Numbered from the stretch's first letter, positions 35,988 to 47,490 are shown. The stretch is DNA of 64,000 nt from Agrypnia vestita (GCA_016648135.1 JADDOH010003993.1:1-64000); one strand, 5' to 3'. Notes: generated by a model from the letters alone, not told the origin. Translations and numbers: made by a program.

Positions 35988-36551
35988 GAGCGCCAAAGAC
36001 ATAATTTAAATAATTGACTATTCACGTACATAAATTAATAGAAAATTATATTTTATTTACTAGTTATATTAGTTTAAATATTTACTTACTTACAATCACG
36101 CAGATAGATGGGGGTAAGCAGAGAGGACATCTCTTCTGTCTGATATATACAACTCACAATACTCACATATAAAACACACTCCATTCATACAATTTTTGCC
36201 TCATCCAAATTCATACGTCTTCGCATGCAAGCTTGACGGTTGCTGAGGATTCTAACAGGACCATTTTCAGAGCGCCAAAGACATAATTTAAATAATTGAC
36301 TATTCACGTACATAGATTATTAGAAAATTATATTTTATTTACTAGTTATATTAGTTTAAATATTTACTTACTTACAATCACGCAGATAGATGGGGGTAAG
36401 CAGAGAGGACATCTCTTCTGTCTGATATATATAACTCACAATACTCACATATAAAACACACTCCATTCGTACAATTTTTGCCTCATCCAAATTCATACGT
36501 CTTCGCATGCAAGCTTGACGGTTGCTGAGGATTCTAACAGGACCATTTTCC
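35988..36551. repeat. recent 282 bp tandem duplication
   Basis: Units 35988-36269 and 36270-36551 are nearly identical, differing at only a handful of positions (for example AATTAAT/GATTATT, ATTCATAC/ATTCGTAC). Each unit ends with GACCATTTTC. Each contains on its minus strand a family B C-terminal piece (RILSNRQACMRRRMNLDEAK). The CAGA shared at the unit ends is a possible microhomology for the duplication. Confidence 0.9.
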
Positions 36552-36724
36552 AGAATCTGGTTAATTTTAAGGTGCTATTTTTTCATATTTGAAAAAGTAT
36601 ATTGTCATTAGAAAAAGTACAAAGGTCTAAAAATTTTCGATTGCCTGCCAAAGGAAATTAAAAACATGGTGAATATAAGGAGGATTAAACAGGAGTGTAA
36701 AAATAATATTGTAAAAACTTTTAA

Positions 36725-38748
36725 CCGTTATGTTACTACCCGGAATTTTTCACACTAGTTACTACCCAGGGTACCTGGGTACTCTACCTGAATGGATGTT
36801 CCCCCATGCATTATTTTGTTTTGTATATCACAAATCGATATTTAGATAATGGTCAAATAGCTTCCTAGAAGGTCACTGCTTCTCATAACGATATATGTAT
36901 ACCTTTATACCTGATTTTTATCAGTTCGCTTGACATTTACTAGTACATTTTGACTGAATTTTTCATTTATATCTTCAATTCTGTGTACATCTGAGTAAAG
37001 TGCGGATATGTCTCATGTGAAATTTATTTTTTATATGTTTATAACAGTTAAGTATTCACTGTTTCAACTTTTTTCAAATTCACTAAACCTGAAGAAATTA
37101 TAACCATTGGAATACGCGAGATAACTTTGTTGTTTTCTTATTAATATTTTCACGTTCATTCATACCAAAGATGGACATTTATTATAATCTAATATTTTTT
37201 GATAGAGTGCTTCTGAAAAAAGATTGTATACTCCAATTACTGTGTAACAATACGGCCGTAAGTACATAGAATTTTTCGAATGGCGAGAACGAAGATTGAA
37301 TTCCAGAACGCACGGAACAGAGTTGATCAAAATGAATATTTGAATAAAGAAAATGACGATGACGAATCAGCAGAAGATATGGACGATATTGCATCACGCG
37401 AAAAGTAAGATAATAAAAATACTGAGAATAATACTGAATCGCCGACCATTTCGCAAGATCATTTCCGGGCTAGCAATGAAATGATATGGCATAAAAATCC
37501 ACAATGCATAATATCGTTAGGCACAGAAGTGGTCCACGCGGATCAAAAAAGTCATTATCTAGTATTACCTACATCCAAATATATTTTTATAGCAGAAATC
37601 TGTGATACTACTTTCCGTCACACCAATAAAGAGGCCAGGAAAGTACTCGTTTATCATAATTGCAACGAACATAATCCTACTTATATACCACATTGGAAGG
37701 ATTCGACTTAATTCAAGTTAAATGCATTCGTGGGTATTCTTATAGAATATGGTGCTGATTACCTAGATACAGATTATATTTTTGATTTGTAAAAATGTAA
37801 TTTATACCCAGTATCGAGCGTGGAGTTTATTTGCTTAGATGACGCTAATACGAAGGAACACCAATTGAAGGAAGATAGAGCTGCGTCGATACGTGAAATA
37901 CATATGGATGATACTGAATTCATAACTTTTCAGCGTGTAAAGATCCACAACCCAACTATTACAATCAATGAGCAATTATTTACATACAGAGAAAATACAC
38001 GATTTATGCAATAAATTCCGTTTAAGCCAGCCAAATAAGGGATAAAAATATGGTGGATATGTAATGCAGAAAGTTATTATCATCTTACTGGCTAAATAAA
38101 CACCGGAAAATCAACAACTGGACGAAAAACTAACCAAGGTGAAAAAATTGGCCGCTCAAAGGCTGTGGACGTAATATCACATTGGACATTTTTTCATGAC
38201 TTTTTTTGGCACAACATATTATTTTATTTTGGAATATTACAATCGTTGGCATATTGAAATGAAATAAAAAGTACATTTGTTGCGGCGAAAATGAAGGAGA
38301 CTAAAACTCGAGCCAGTTATTTATTGTTATTTGGATTCCATGGTAATGTTAATATATGTTCCTTTGTGTCAAAAAACATAAGAAAGTTTACTTTTGTCAT
38401 CTACGCATCATGATGATGTGACGTCTGGACTCAAAAATAAACCAAACATGATTCATTTCTACAATAAAATGAAATCTGATGGAGAAATTGAAGTCTTTCC
38501 TGAATTAGAATATCAATACCGAGTGGGTACCCAGGTACCCTGGGTAGTAATCAGAGGACTATATAAGTTTAAAGTCATATAAAATACCTTTTTAAAAATA
38601 AAATTACACCAAATTGTACATAAATCCGTTTCAAATACCTCAAATAACGGGGATCCGGGCGGAAAAAAGCATCAAGGGTTTATGAGTAAAATTATTTTAA
38701 CTTGAAGTCAGAAATGGACACCCGGGTGCCCGGGTAGTAACATAAGGG
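36725..38748 (+). mobile_element. piggyBac element, decayed
   Basis: Flanked by TTAA at 36721-36724 and 38749-38752, the piggyBac target duplication. The outer ends pair: CCGTTATGTTACTACCCG at the left and CGGGTAGTAACATAAGGG at the right. A subterminal inverted repeat of 25 bp, GTTACTACCCAGGGTACC..., lies at 36758-36782 and is mirrored at 38527-38550 with one mismatch. The 2024 bp between the target sites hold a decayed transposase. The subterminal repeat directly follows the truncated ORF on the right, which shows that the 3' part of the gene has been lost. Confidence 0.9.
37280..38581 (+). pseudogene. piggyBac-type transposase, broken and lacking its C-terminus
   Basis: Starts MARTKIEFQNARNRVDQNEY, with an acidic N-terminal stretch (ENDDDESAEDMDD). 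Then follow MIWHKNPQ, the FVGILIEYGADYLDTDYIFD region, ITINEQLFTYREN, IPFKPAKxGIKIWWICNAES, and SSTHHDDVTS..KPNMIHFYNKMKSDGE. This is the order seen in the DDE_Tnp_1_7 family. The first catalytic Asp, normally in (I/V)DEQL, is Asn here (INEQL). The frame breaks off after YNK.K, just before the segment that carries the last catalytic Asp, and the cysteine-rich C-terminus is gone. At least five in-frame stops occur. Confidence 0.85.
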
Positions 38749-38752
38749 TTAA

Positions 38753-39419
38753 ATGACTAAATGGAATGCAATGTGTTTGAGTGAAATCATGTATTAGCCC
38801 ACACAATATATGTGAAGAACTAAATAATTAAGATAAATAAAATAAAATAAAAATATATTTCAATCAAATTATCGGTATTATTAAATTCCGATCAAATTTC
38901 CCTATGCGTGATAACCAGAAAGGCACTGGGAAATTATATATAAATGTATTACATGGATAAAGATTTAAGCTATATATTTACCTAAAATTGATGTTAAAAG
39001 GTATTTGAAAGTGCGAGGTAATCCATTTGACATCTCATTAATTAAACATTAAACATGAATAAATTCTCATTTATTCTTCAAATTACCCCTTAAAGTGTAT
39101 TACGTCAAGATGATAAATATATACTTAGTTGAGATAAACGTTTCAGAGGTAATTATTTAATGAAATTATTATATGTCTGCGTTAACCGTGGGGGCGTAAT
39201 ATGCAGATTAATTGTTGACAATCAAAATCAGTGTGGTCTATTTCAGGAAGGTTTGTAGGTACACGTGTGACGCTCAACGACACAATAATGTTTTGCCATA
39301 GATACATATACTGCATCGTCAATCGATTCCCCGCATCTTACACAGCGCAGTGACAGAGCAATAAAATCGACATGAAAATGCACTGCCATGCAGTTCTAGT
39401 TATTATAGTTAGCTTTAGA
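38753..39419. other. AT-rich sequence, nothing recognised
   Basis: No supported feature in this stretch. Confidence 0.35.
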
Positions 39420-39424
39420 CAGGA

Positions 39425-39565
39425 TTTATGTTTTTTTTTTCAAAAAGAGATGTGAACACGAAATGCGTGTTGCATCAATATTTTTACTTGCTGGTGTCCT
39501 GGAATAGGGCTCGAACCACTAAATCACTAGGCGAGCGTAATGACCACTACACCAACAAGCTACTT
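39425..39565 (-). mobile_element. tRNA-derived SINE
   Basis: On the minus strand from 39562 downward the sequence has a Pol III A box (TTGGTGTAGTGGTCA) and about 35 nt later a B box (GGTTCGAGCCC). A body follows that is shared with 43790-43985 (both contain AAAGAGATG, GAAATGCGTG/GAAATACGTG and TAATATT-type words). The head resembles a tRNA but does not close into a full cloverleaf with a proper acceptor stem, so it is a SINE rather than a tRNA gene. Confidence 0.6.
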
Positions 39566-39844
39566 GAACATAAAACATTGATACAGCCTATCACTTTATA
39601 TAGTTTTGAAGTTAGCTTTTACTTGAGCGAAAGATTAAAAGTGTTACTCAAGATAATTTAAGTATGTGAAAAATAGACAATGCTCCTTGACTTCCTTCGA
39701 GGATAGAAAATGTTGAATTTTTTAACCGCTCTGCTACCAGTGCACTTAGCCGTGTTATTAAATTATCAATGAAATATGTTTCATTTGGTCAGAATATTCA
39801 TGTACGTGAAAAACAAAACATTATTGTAACATGCATAAGCCAAC

Positions 39845-39985
39845 AATATCGATAGCAAGGATAAGACTAAGATGGACATGGATTGGGGAGTCTCAGTAGA
39901 TTGGACCACAAAGGCGATGTCAAGGGATGGATGGCGCTCTATTGTGAACGTAGTCGTAGATTTCTGAGACTTATAAGGCTATCTT
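39845..39985 (+). pseudogene. non-LTR retrotransposon C-terminal tail
   Basis: Reads KDKTKMDMDWGVSVDWTTKA then MSRDGWRSIVNVVVDF and a stop. The pattern DW...AmdRd.WRsiV is the usual end of many insect non-LTR ORF2 proteins. No other part of the element is recognisable nearby. Confidence 0.5.
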
Positions 39986-41120
39986 CTCGACAAAATAATT
40001 AATTTCATGATATCTTTGAAACTCCATTACCGTAAACGTGGTAGCAGAAATTATTTTACAATTCTCTCTTTTTTGTTTTTTAAGGTTTCACACCATCCTA
40101 GGGGTCTGAAAAAAATGTAGAATTTGGGTGATTTTTTACGGTGAGTATTTTTTTAGAAGGTAATTAATTATTGAATTTTTAAAATAAATGACCGCGTCAT
40201 ATCCATTCCCGTGGAGTTCCTTCACCATGACTGAAACGTGACTTTTCCCTGGGCACATTTATATTAGACAAAAAATAAGGTCATGAATTTAGAAATGAAA
40301 TATCTAATGTACTCATTTAAAAACGAAAGGGCAAGATTTATGAGCATAGTAAACTGCAAGAACCCTGCAACCTCCATAAAACCTTATGGTCGGTCACCAA
40401 TAAACATAAATTTATAATGGCCTTTTTCAGGGGACTTAGATTATTTGGGCGCGTTTAAAAAACTAACATTTTTAATTATTTATTTCTTGGAAAAGGTTTA
40501 TGAATTTAAAAAAAACCTAGAAGCATGTCTGAAAAGTTTAAATCGTGAAAAAACCTCATCAAAGATTTAAAATGAAAATTTTATCCTTTATTGATAGTTA
40601 CACAAAATGTACTTTTCTAAGTATATTTTTGGACTAAATTGGAATTCCATTAAATATGTACCCAGTGGTTTTATATTTTGAATCATAAACCTTGTAGATA
40701 TTTGAGGAAGCTTAGTAGGTACTTCTCACTTTTTCCAAATTTATATCAAACCAATTTTAAATTTTTGATTGAAAAACATACAAGTGAGTGAATTTTGTAA
40801 TAACTGTCAAGTTTATTGACATTATAGAATATTAAAATTAAATGCTGTAGATATTCAAATATTGTTATTTTATATAAACTCCAATATTTTAGAGTATAAA
40901 TGCTTATCAAAACCAATACTTACCTAATATCGTATGTGTCTGAGATAAGGTTTCTAACTTAAAATAATGAACGTGCATTGAATATTTTTGAACAGAAAAT
41001 CTCGAGTTGTGTACTTATGCTGGTTTAAGAAATTGAATTTTTTTTATAGAAGCTTTGACAATGACGTCTTTTTTTTATATTGTTATAATAGTCTCGAGAA
41101 TTATAAAAATATGAAAACTT
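39986..41120. other. AT-rich sequence, nothing recognised
   Basis: No feature can be supported here. Confidence 0.35.
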
Positions 41121-41123
41121 CGT

Positions 41124-41236
41124 TGGTTGGATTACTTGGAGAGACTGAATAGCAATCACCCAAACCATAGGCGAATAAAAAAAATCCTAGTTAGTCCAAG
41201 GAAAGGTGATGTGACAATGATTTCAAAGACTCTTTG
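41124..41236 (+). pseudogene. non-LTR retrotransposon C-terminal tail
   Basis: An open stretch of 37 codons without a start reads WLDYLERLNSNHPNHRRIKK then ILVSPRKGDVTMISKTL and a stop. W(L/F)GH.ERM....RR.KK.L.....G is the post-RT motif of RTE/Jockey-type ORF2 proteins. It is too short for the usual ORF length cut-offs but has a convincing residue pattern. Confidence 0.5.
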
Positions 41237-42100
41237 ACATTAAGGACTAGAGAAACTGCAAAAAATTCTCTCTCCTGTAAAATTTTGTTTTTGCATGTAG
41301 ACCCTTTTTATAGGTCTTCAACCTAATCACAAATTTATGAACCAAATTTTTCCCTGCGATACATATAAATCGTGTGTGCCATTTGAATGTATTTTCCCAT
41401 ACAGCAGCGGCTGATAAAATTTTGATTTTTTAAACATTTGCTAATTTACCTATTGTATTTTTGACATTCAAATAATTAAATTCAAAAGAACTTTCCTTTT
41501 TGAGTGAACGAGCGCTCTCTGTCGAATTCACTACTTCCCGGAAATTAAATTAAAATATGTACATTCAATAAACATTCTGCCAATTCAGAGTTTGTCAATC
41601 AATATATACGTTCCGTCCGGATTTTTTAAATTTAAACATTTATTTGACGGCTACACTGCTGTTTATTTGTACGGGTTATATACAGGCAACTACGTAATCG
41701 TATCAGTCGTTGATTTATAGCGGAATAGTAATTAATTCATCGAAATTAGTATTCATATCTGTTCCCACCCTTATACTAATCTGCACCGGGCGTTTGTTCC
41801 GGGCGGAAGTAACTGGAGCGAATTATCTTCTCCAGTGCTGTCTGCATTTTGAATTCTAATAAAAATGTTTTGAGAACTCAATAGCCTTTATTTTTTACTC
41901 TTTGAAATGAACAAAAGAATGAAAAATAGGAAAAAAATATAATTAATGTGCTTATTGGTCTTTTGATGTGATATTACCCTAGTGTCTAGGTAGTCAGGGG
42001 CTTGAGCTTCATATCGAAAAACACGCAAATTATTATTATTTTCAAAGCATACTCACTTTTAAAATTGTATGAATATTAATATTACAAAATATATTTCATG
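41237..42100. other. AT-rich sequence, nothing recognised
   Basis: No supported feature. A less AT-rich patch near 41785-41830 (CTGCACCGGGCGTTTGTTCC) has no frame I recognise. Confidence 0.35.
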
Positions 42101-42104
42101 TTTT

Positions 42105-42335
42105 TAAAAATTATTGTTATTGATATCATTATTATTATTATTAGTATGTATCTATCTCAGAAATTGTATGTCTGTTTACCTAGCGAAGCAAGTAGTAGCC
42201 GAGAGATTTGCTAAAAATATGATCCCAATTATAATAATTCATTATCTGTCTGTCCGTTTGTCCATCCACACGTCCGTCGTCTGTCCCCGTAAATTCGTAA
42301 AGCCCGTAACGTCCGTAACTTATTTATAGTATTTT
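42105..42335 (+). repeat. GTCCGTCTGTCC-type dispersed repeat
   Basis: Carries CTGTCTGTCCGTTTGTCCAT and CGTCTGTCCCCGTAA. Related blocks are at 42640-42917 (plus), 33840-33960 (minus) and 52305-52450 (minus). The 71-codon frame here is translated repeat. Confidence 0.5.
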
Positions 42336-42470
42336 TTTTTCTTTTTTATATAAATAAATAATAGCAATTATAATAATTTCATATTTAAGAACACATTCGT
42401 ATTTGTGAAGTTGTAATTTTTCAGAACAAAGTTCTGTGAAATATTTTTAATAGCCAAATTAATTAATCAA

Positions 42471-42621
42471 TTAGAAAGACATACAGAAAAATCTAATTCA
42501 CGAAAAAATATTTGGCTACTACCAGGATTCGAACTCCTTTCCTCCTTTCCGACCTGAGTTCGAATCCTGGTAGTAGCCAAATATTTTTTCGTGAATTAGA
42601 TTGTTCTGTATGTCTTTCTAA
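42471..42621. repeat. near-perfect 66 bp hairpin with a tRNA-type B box in each arm
   Basis: The left arm 42471-42536 and right arm 42556-42621 are reverse complements with one mismatch in 66, around a 19 nt spacer; weaker pairing continues a few bases outward. Each arm contains GAGTTCGAATCC, a good Pol III B box/T-loop, next to CTGGTAGTAGCCAAATA. The structure looks like two SINE-type 3' tRNA halves inserted head to head. Confidence 0.85.
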
Positions 42622-42639
42622 CTGATTATTATAATAATT

Positions 42640-42917
42640 AACTAGCTAACTTGGTTATTATAATAATTTCGCTGTCTGTCTGTCCATCCGTCTGTCTGTC
42701 TTTCTGTCCCCGTAACGTAAATTGTTTTTCTTCTTCTTTTTTCGTAATTTTTTGTTTAATTTTTTTACGTATTTTTTATTTTTTTTACATAAATTTTTTT
42801 ATTTAATTTTTTTTACGTAAAGTTTTAATTTTTCCGTATTTTTTTTCTTTTCTTTTTTATGTTAATAAATAAATACTTATTCCTTAGGAACCAACATGTA
42901 CCAGCATTGTTGATGGG
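42640..42917 (+). repeat. dispersed repeat ending TTACAGCTAGT (Helitron-like end)
   Basis: Begins near TTATAATAATTTCGCTGTCT with a run of CTGTC/CGTCTGTC words and ends GGGTTACAGCTAGT at 42904-42917. The block at 52305-52450 starts ACTAGCTGTAAACC and contains GACAGACGGACAACGAAATT-type sequence reversed, so the two are inverted copies. The CTAG|T end suggests a Helitron-like element, but no 5' end was identified. A (GCTA)n run follows at 42917-42947. Confidence 0.4.
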
Positions 42918-42949
42918 TTACAGCTAGTTAGCTAGCTAGCTAGCTAGTG

Positions 42950-43785
42950 AACTGAACTGAAAATGAATTATCCGTTGTATATTGTAAAGAAAATATTTTT
43001 CCAATATTATAATAATCACTTGTCGGTTCAGCAATTAAAATTAATTCTAAATAATATTTTTAATTTGTGACTCATGGGCTAGCCGTAAGGCGGTCAACCT
43101 ACAAGCGAGTAATATAAACTTTTAGATTAGTAAGAATATTGAAATGATACATCGCTGCATACGTACAAGTTCTTTTTATAGGTTCGGGTCGGTATTTTAA
43201 CCGATAACCGTTATTTGATTGTATTGATGGTTGGTAAATGATTTTTCGTAATTCGACGGGCAACCACTTCTAAACAGAATATTTACCTAGTTACCAATTA
43301 TCGATACAATTCTCAAATTAGTGTACCTACTATGTGTAACCAGTTAAAATAACGGTTACCATTATTTTGATACAAAAGTAGTATTGCCAAGCTTAATAAA
43401 AAACCAGTTTACACGCAAATGTTAAGCCAGGTATCTTTATATTGTATATCATTTTATTTTACTTGCCTTGTCTGTTTCAATTTTTTTCATTTTATTATGT
43501 ATATACTTAATTTTCATTCTTTCATTCATAAATTTCATCCATGTACAACATTATTTTAGTATTACCTTCTATTCATTTCGTTACCATGTTTCAGTCACAA
43601 TTTTTTTTGCACTCTTATTTTTGTAAATCAATAATTTTTCATTGTAAAACTCTAAGTTGAATCAGAAGGTAAAAGATAAATAAATAAAAACGTTAATATA
43701 ATAAATACATCGCGATTTTTTTTATATAAAAAATTATCAATTAATTACTGAAATGAAAATTAAAATTAATAAAAAAAATCTCGAT
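42950..43785. other. AT-rich sequence, nothing recognised
   Basis: No supported feature in this stretch. Confidence 0.35.
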
Positions 43786-43789
43786 TTCA

Positions 43790-43985
43790 GTTATTATTTT
43801 AAAAAAAGAGATGCATAGCATGAAATACGTGTGGCATTAATATTCATACAATTTTAAACTAAGCTAAAAGCTTGCGCTTTGAAAATAGAACTAACTTTTT
43901 GACGTCCTGGGATGGGGCTCAAACCATCGACCACAAGGTTACTAAGTAAGAATCATGATCACTATACCAACCAGCTTTGATTTGA
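43790..43985 (-). mobile_element. tRNA-derived SINE, second copy
   Basis: On the minus strand: A-box-like TTGGTATAGTGATCA, then a B-box-like GGTTTGAGCCC with one substitution, followed by TCCCAGGACGTC and the body shared with 39425-39565. It differs from that copy by an insertion of about 45 bp (43855-43900). It is the older of the two, judging by its decayed B box. Confidence 0.55.
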
Positions 43986-44829
43986 AGATAATTTACAACA
44001 CTTTGGAGAAAAATCAGAAAATGCGAAGATTGGGTAAAAGCCTTATATTATGATCAGGTTCACAAAAAAGGCTGGTAGAAAAAAAGGAAAAATTACTGAA
44101 TAACAACCCACGCGGGCAAAATCAGACTGCGTATAATCATGAAAAGGATTAAATACAACCTAGGCAGACAAATACTTAAATAAAAATCTAGTTTTACCAA
44201 GATTGAAAAAACTCGGGAATTATAAATGATTCTAGGAATAGAAAGGCAAAGAATTCCATCTTCCTGTGTTCATTTTTATCTTAATTGTAAGAATTATAAT
44301 ATTTTTATAACATTTAATTTTAACTTTAATTAACTATAACAGTGTGTGTGAGGTATTGCTTATAGAAATGGGAGTTAAAGAGCACTTTGCATATTTTATC
44401 ACATATTTATAAGAGGCGAGCTCCGCGCATATTTGAGACGAGTCTCATCCGCATGTACGCCCGATAACTGAGTAAGTAGCAAAAGGATTGTTTTTCTATT
44501 AAATATACATTGAGATATTTTATCATCACTGTGAAAATAGGGTATAATTATACGAATACAATTTGTATGTAGTCTTGAACCTAAGTGACTTCGATATTGA
44601 TGTTGACATTCGATATTGACTTGGACTGTGCGAAAAAGATGACCAAACAGTAATTACTGGAATCTCATTATAGAAGAGATCAATGCGGAAAATTTTTTCG
44701 GGAGGCCAAGTATTATATATCCAGGGGTTAAAGAATCTAAATTAATAAATTTATAACCACTTCATCACCATTTTTTAAATCTTGTAGGTAAGACAATGAT
44801 TTTATATATCCTTACGTGCATACAGCTGA

Positions 44830-44892
44830 TTCTTCTTCTTCATCAGCCTTCATCTCTCCTCTGCTGGATATAGGCCTCTTCCATAACCATTT
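44830..44892 (+). repeat. short non-LTR 3' fragment
   Basis: CTCCTCTGCTGGATATAGGC followed by CTCTTCCATAACC resembles the CCACTGCTGGACATAGGCCT block found near the 3' end of many insect non-LTR elements. It directly precedes the nested group at 44893. Confidence 0.4.
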
Positions 44893-45235
44893 TAGCTAAA
44901 AACCAGCACGGATTTAGAGCCAACATGGGCACAGAAGATGCCATAGCAAGATTAATCGAATATACCACTACAAATATGGATCAGGGACAAAAATTTCTGG
45001 GCAATTTTTTAGACCTATCCAAACTCCAGGCACGATATCACACCCCTTGATGACACATAAACTCGATAGTATTGGTACTACGGGCAGACGACTAAGTTGG
45101 TTTAGAAATTACCTTGCAAACAGGAAATAAACTGTCGAAAGTAATGGCACCCGTAGTAATCCAATGTTCATAAAATACGGCGTGCCTCAAGGCAGTACAC
45201 TTGGACCGACACTCTATATTATATATATTTTGTCT
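44893..45235 (+). pseudogene. non-LTR reverse transcriptase, 5' part of the interrupted host copy
   Basis: Contains NQHGFRANMGTEDAIARLIE, then KFLGNFLDLSK, RLSWFRNYLANRK and YGVPQGSTLGPTLYIIYI. These are RT blocks 2-4 of a CR1/Jockey-type element. One or two frameshifts are present. It stops at the codons for YIIYI, and the sequence that should follow (NDILKQS..., then YADD) resumes at 48778, after 3.5 kb of inserted DNA. Confidence 0.65.
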
Positions 45236-45839
45236 TTTATATTATATATATTTGTCAGACAGGAATATTTCCAACTAATTACAAGAAAACTAAGTTATAC
45301 CAATTTTCAAATCTGAAGTTCAAGAGGAAATAAAAAATTATAGACCAATATCGCTTACATCAAACATAGTAAAGGTCTATGAAAAAGTTGTTAAAAAACA
45401 ACTAAATAGCTATGTCCAATGCAAAAATATATTAAATCCGCAACAATTTGGCTTTAGAGATAATTTAGGCGATCTTTAGAGATAATTAATGCAGGATGCG
45501 ATTGCCAAACTAACATCTATTATCTATCATAATCTCGATAGTGGAGAAAAATGTCTGGGAATTTTTGTGGACTTGAGAAAGGCATTTGAGCATATCACAT
45601 TCAAAACTTGTTTCAAAATTAAAACAAATAGGAATAAGGGGAATGGTATTATCATGGTTCCAGAGCTCTCATAAAGAACAAAGCCAGATAGTGAGAATTG
45701 GACGTAAACTAAGTGGATCACTAACTACATCTTTTGGTATTCCGCAGGGAACAGTCATAGGCCCAATACTATTAATGTTTCGAAATTTTCATGACAAATT
45801 GTGTGGAAGTTCATTGTAATATATATATATATTTTTAAA

Positions 45840-46097
45840 ATACAACGTTGATTACTTCATTTTAATTAAAAAAAACTTTGATTAATTAATTAATAAAAAC
45901 TATATTTAATAATTAATAAAAACTTTAATTAATAATTAATAAAAACATTTTAATTAAAAACACTTTCATTGAAAAGTTTTAATTAAAACGTTTTCGGTGC
46001 TTACTGCACCATCTTCGGTAATAATGTATATTTTTTACTTTTTACTTAGAGTACTTTTTTATTAAAGTCTTATAGTGCGAAGTAAACAACGTTGTAT
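45840..46097. mobile_element. MITE with 19 bp inverted ends and an internal hammerhead-like motif
   Basis: The left end ATACAACGTTGATTACTTC and the reversed right end ATACAACGTTGTTTACTTC differ at one base. The 258 bp element lies inside the RT domain of the element at 45236-47490, surrounded by TA-rich sequence. Its interior is (ATTAATAAAAACTTT)-type simple repeat plus the motif at 45982-46022. The same left end occurs alone at 58429-58447. Confidence 0.6.
45982..46022 (-). ncRNA. hammerhead-like motif, U4 changed
   Basis: Minus strand: stem I ATTA, core CCGAAGA (U4 to C), extra T, stem II GGTGC/GCACC, core GAA, stem III from AACGTT, H17 = T, stem I TAAT. ATTA/TAAT pairs fully. The core substitution should abolish cleavage. 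Confidence 0.4.
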
Positions 46098-46476
46098 ATA
46101 AAAAATATATATAAAAAATGTATATATATATATTCAAATACTATTTATTATTTATGTTAACAACACGTTCAAATTACCTCTAAAAGGAGAAATTGTATCT
46201 TATGTTGATGATACTGCATTAATTATAAAAGGAAAGACATGGGATGATGTAAATACAAAAGCAAACAGAGCTGCCAACAATTTGAAATCATGGTTTGACA
46301 AAAAAAAATTGTATTTAAATGCACAAAAAACTGTATATGTCCCGTTTTCTATTACCAAAAAGGATTCACCTGTACACATTCATATAAAGATCCACTCCAA
46401 TCAATGTAATGAGAACAAAAATTGTAACAATGAAAATTGTCTGTTTTTGTCTGGTTAGAGCTGTATCAAGTACCTG

Positions 46477-46902
46477 GTGGGTTTCATAATTGACAGCAAT
46501 CTAAAATGGAAAGAACAAATATATTCCACAGTCACTAGGATGAGAAAACTCATATACCTCTTTTTAAGGCTACGAAATATCTTATCAATATACATGCTGA
46601 AGGTGGTATATTTTGCGTTTGCCCAGTCCATACTACAGTATGGTATAGTTGACTGGGGTGGGACCTTTAAGTCTAATATACTACCAGTGGAAATAGTTCA
46701 GAGAGTAATTATCAAAGTGATTTTGAGGAAACTCTCACTTTTCCCAACAAGGGAACTTTTCAATATTTTTAACGTCCTAAATATTAATCAAATCTATAAA
46801 ATATTTGCGATACTTCAAATTCACAAAATTTACATCAATAATAGTACATTTGGATGTTTTATTAATAGACCGAGATCAGCTGGAAATATTTTGATACCTT
46901 AA
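46477..46902 (+). pseudogene. RT thumb and connection domain of the nested element
   Basis: The longest surviving frame (141 codons) of the element at 45236-47490. It carries VGFIIDSNLKWKEQI, the G..(L/I)D..L.W..HI motif after the RT palm, then LVVYFAFAQSILQYGIVDWG-like sequence. The stop just upstream (TAG at about 46458) separates it from the YVDD block. Confidence 0.65.
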
Positions 46903-47490
46903 AGTAATACTAGCACAGCCCAACACCATTCCTCCTATCAAGGAGTATCATTCTATAATGCTCTTCCCAATGAAATGAAGATGGAAAAAATATGGAAAAT
47001 TCAAATCTAAATTGAAAAATCTTCTACAAAAAACAATCACAATAACGCAGTGAAAAAAATCTTACCAAAAACAATCAAAATATACATATTACACATACTA
47101 TTAAATTTTATCGCCAATACCTTCCTAATTTTTAATTTTTATAACTTAATTTAACGTTTCCTTATGTATATCTTATTTACTTAATCTAATGCCTTACTTT
47201 TTGTATTCTTGAACAGTTTATATCTTACTAACCTAATTCAATGTCTTAATTTTTGTAACTTAATCTAATATTTCTTTGTCTTTATCTTACTTATTTAACT
47301 ATACTAACGATTACATTAACAATAGATATATACATATATGACAATGCCCCCCACTTTTAAACGCGAGAATAAATTCTCATTTAAAGGTGGTTAAGCGTGT
47401 AACATAAATGTGTATTAATTATATTATATTGAAAAGTTAAGTTTCTTAAGTTTGTAAATTCACTCAATAAATATAATAAAAAAATATATA

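Larger units (their letters stand above)
45236..47490 (+). mobile_element. CR1/Jockey-type non-LTR retrotransposon nested in an older copy
   Basis: From about 45298 it reads VIPIFKSEVQEEIKNYRPIS, then QQFGFRD, LGIFVDLRKAF (45560), SFGIPQGTVIGPILL (45737-45776). After a 370 bp interruption come YVNNTFKLPLKGEIVSYVDD (catalytic YVDD at 46201-46212) and the thumb region with VGFIIDSNLKWKEQIYSTVT and LQYGIVDWGG. It ends with YNALPNEMK near 46960. The endonuclease is missing, so the copy is 5'-truncated. The 3' UTR has a small palindrome (TTTTAAACGCGAG / CTCATTTAAAGG) near 47360. Frameshifts and stops make it inactive. Confidence 0.75.

Noticed and set aside
39495..39565. A functional tRNA gene on the minus strand
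   Set aside because: A and B boxes are present, but a full cloverleaf with paired acceptor stem cannot be drawn and a SINE body shared with 43790-43985 follows.
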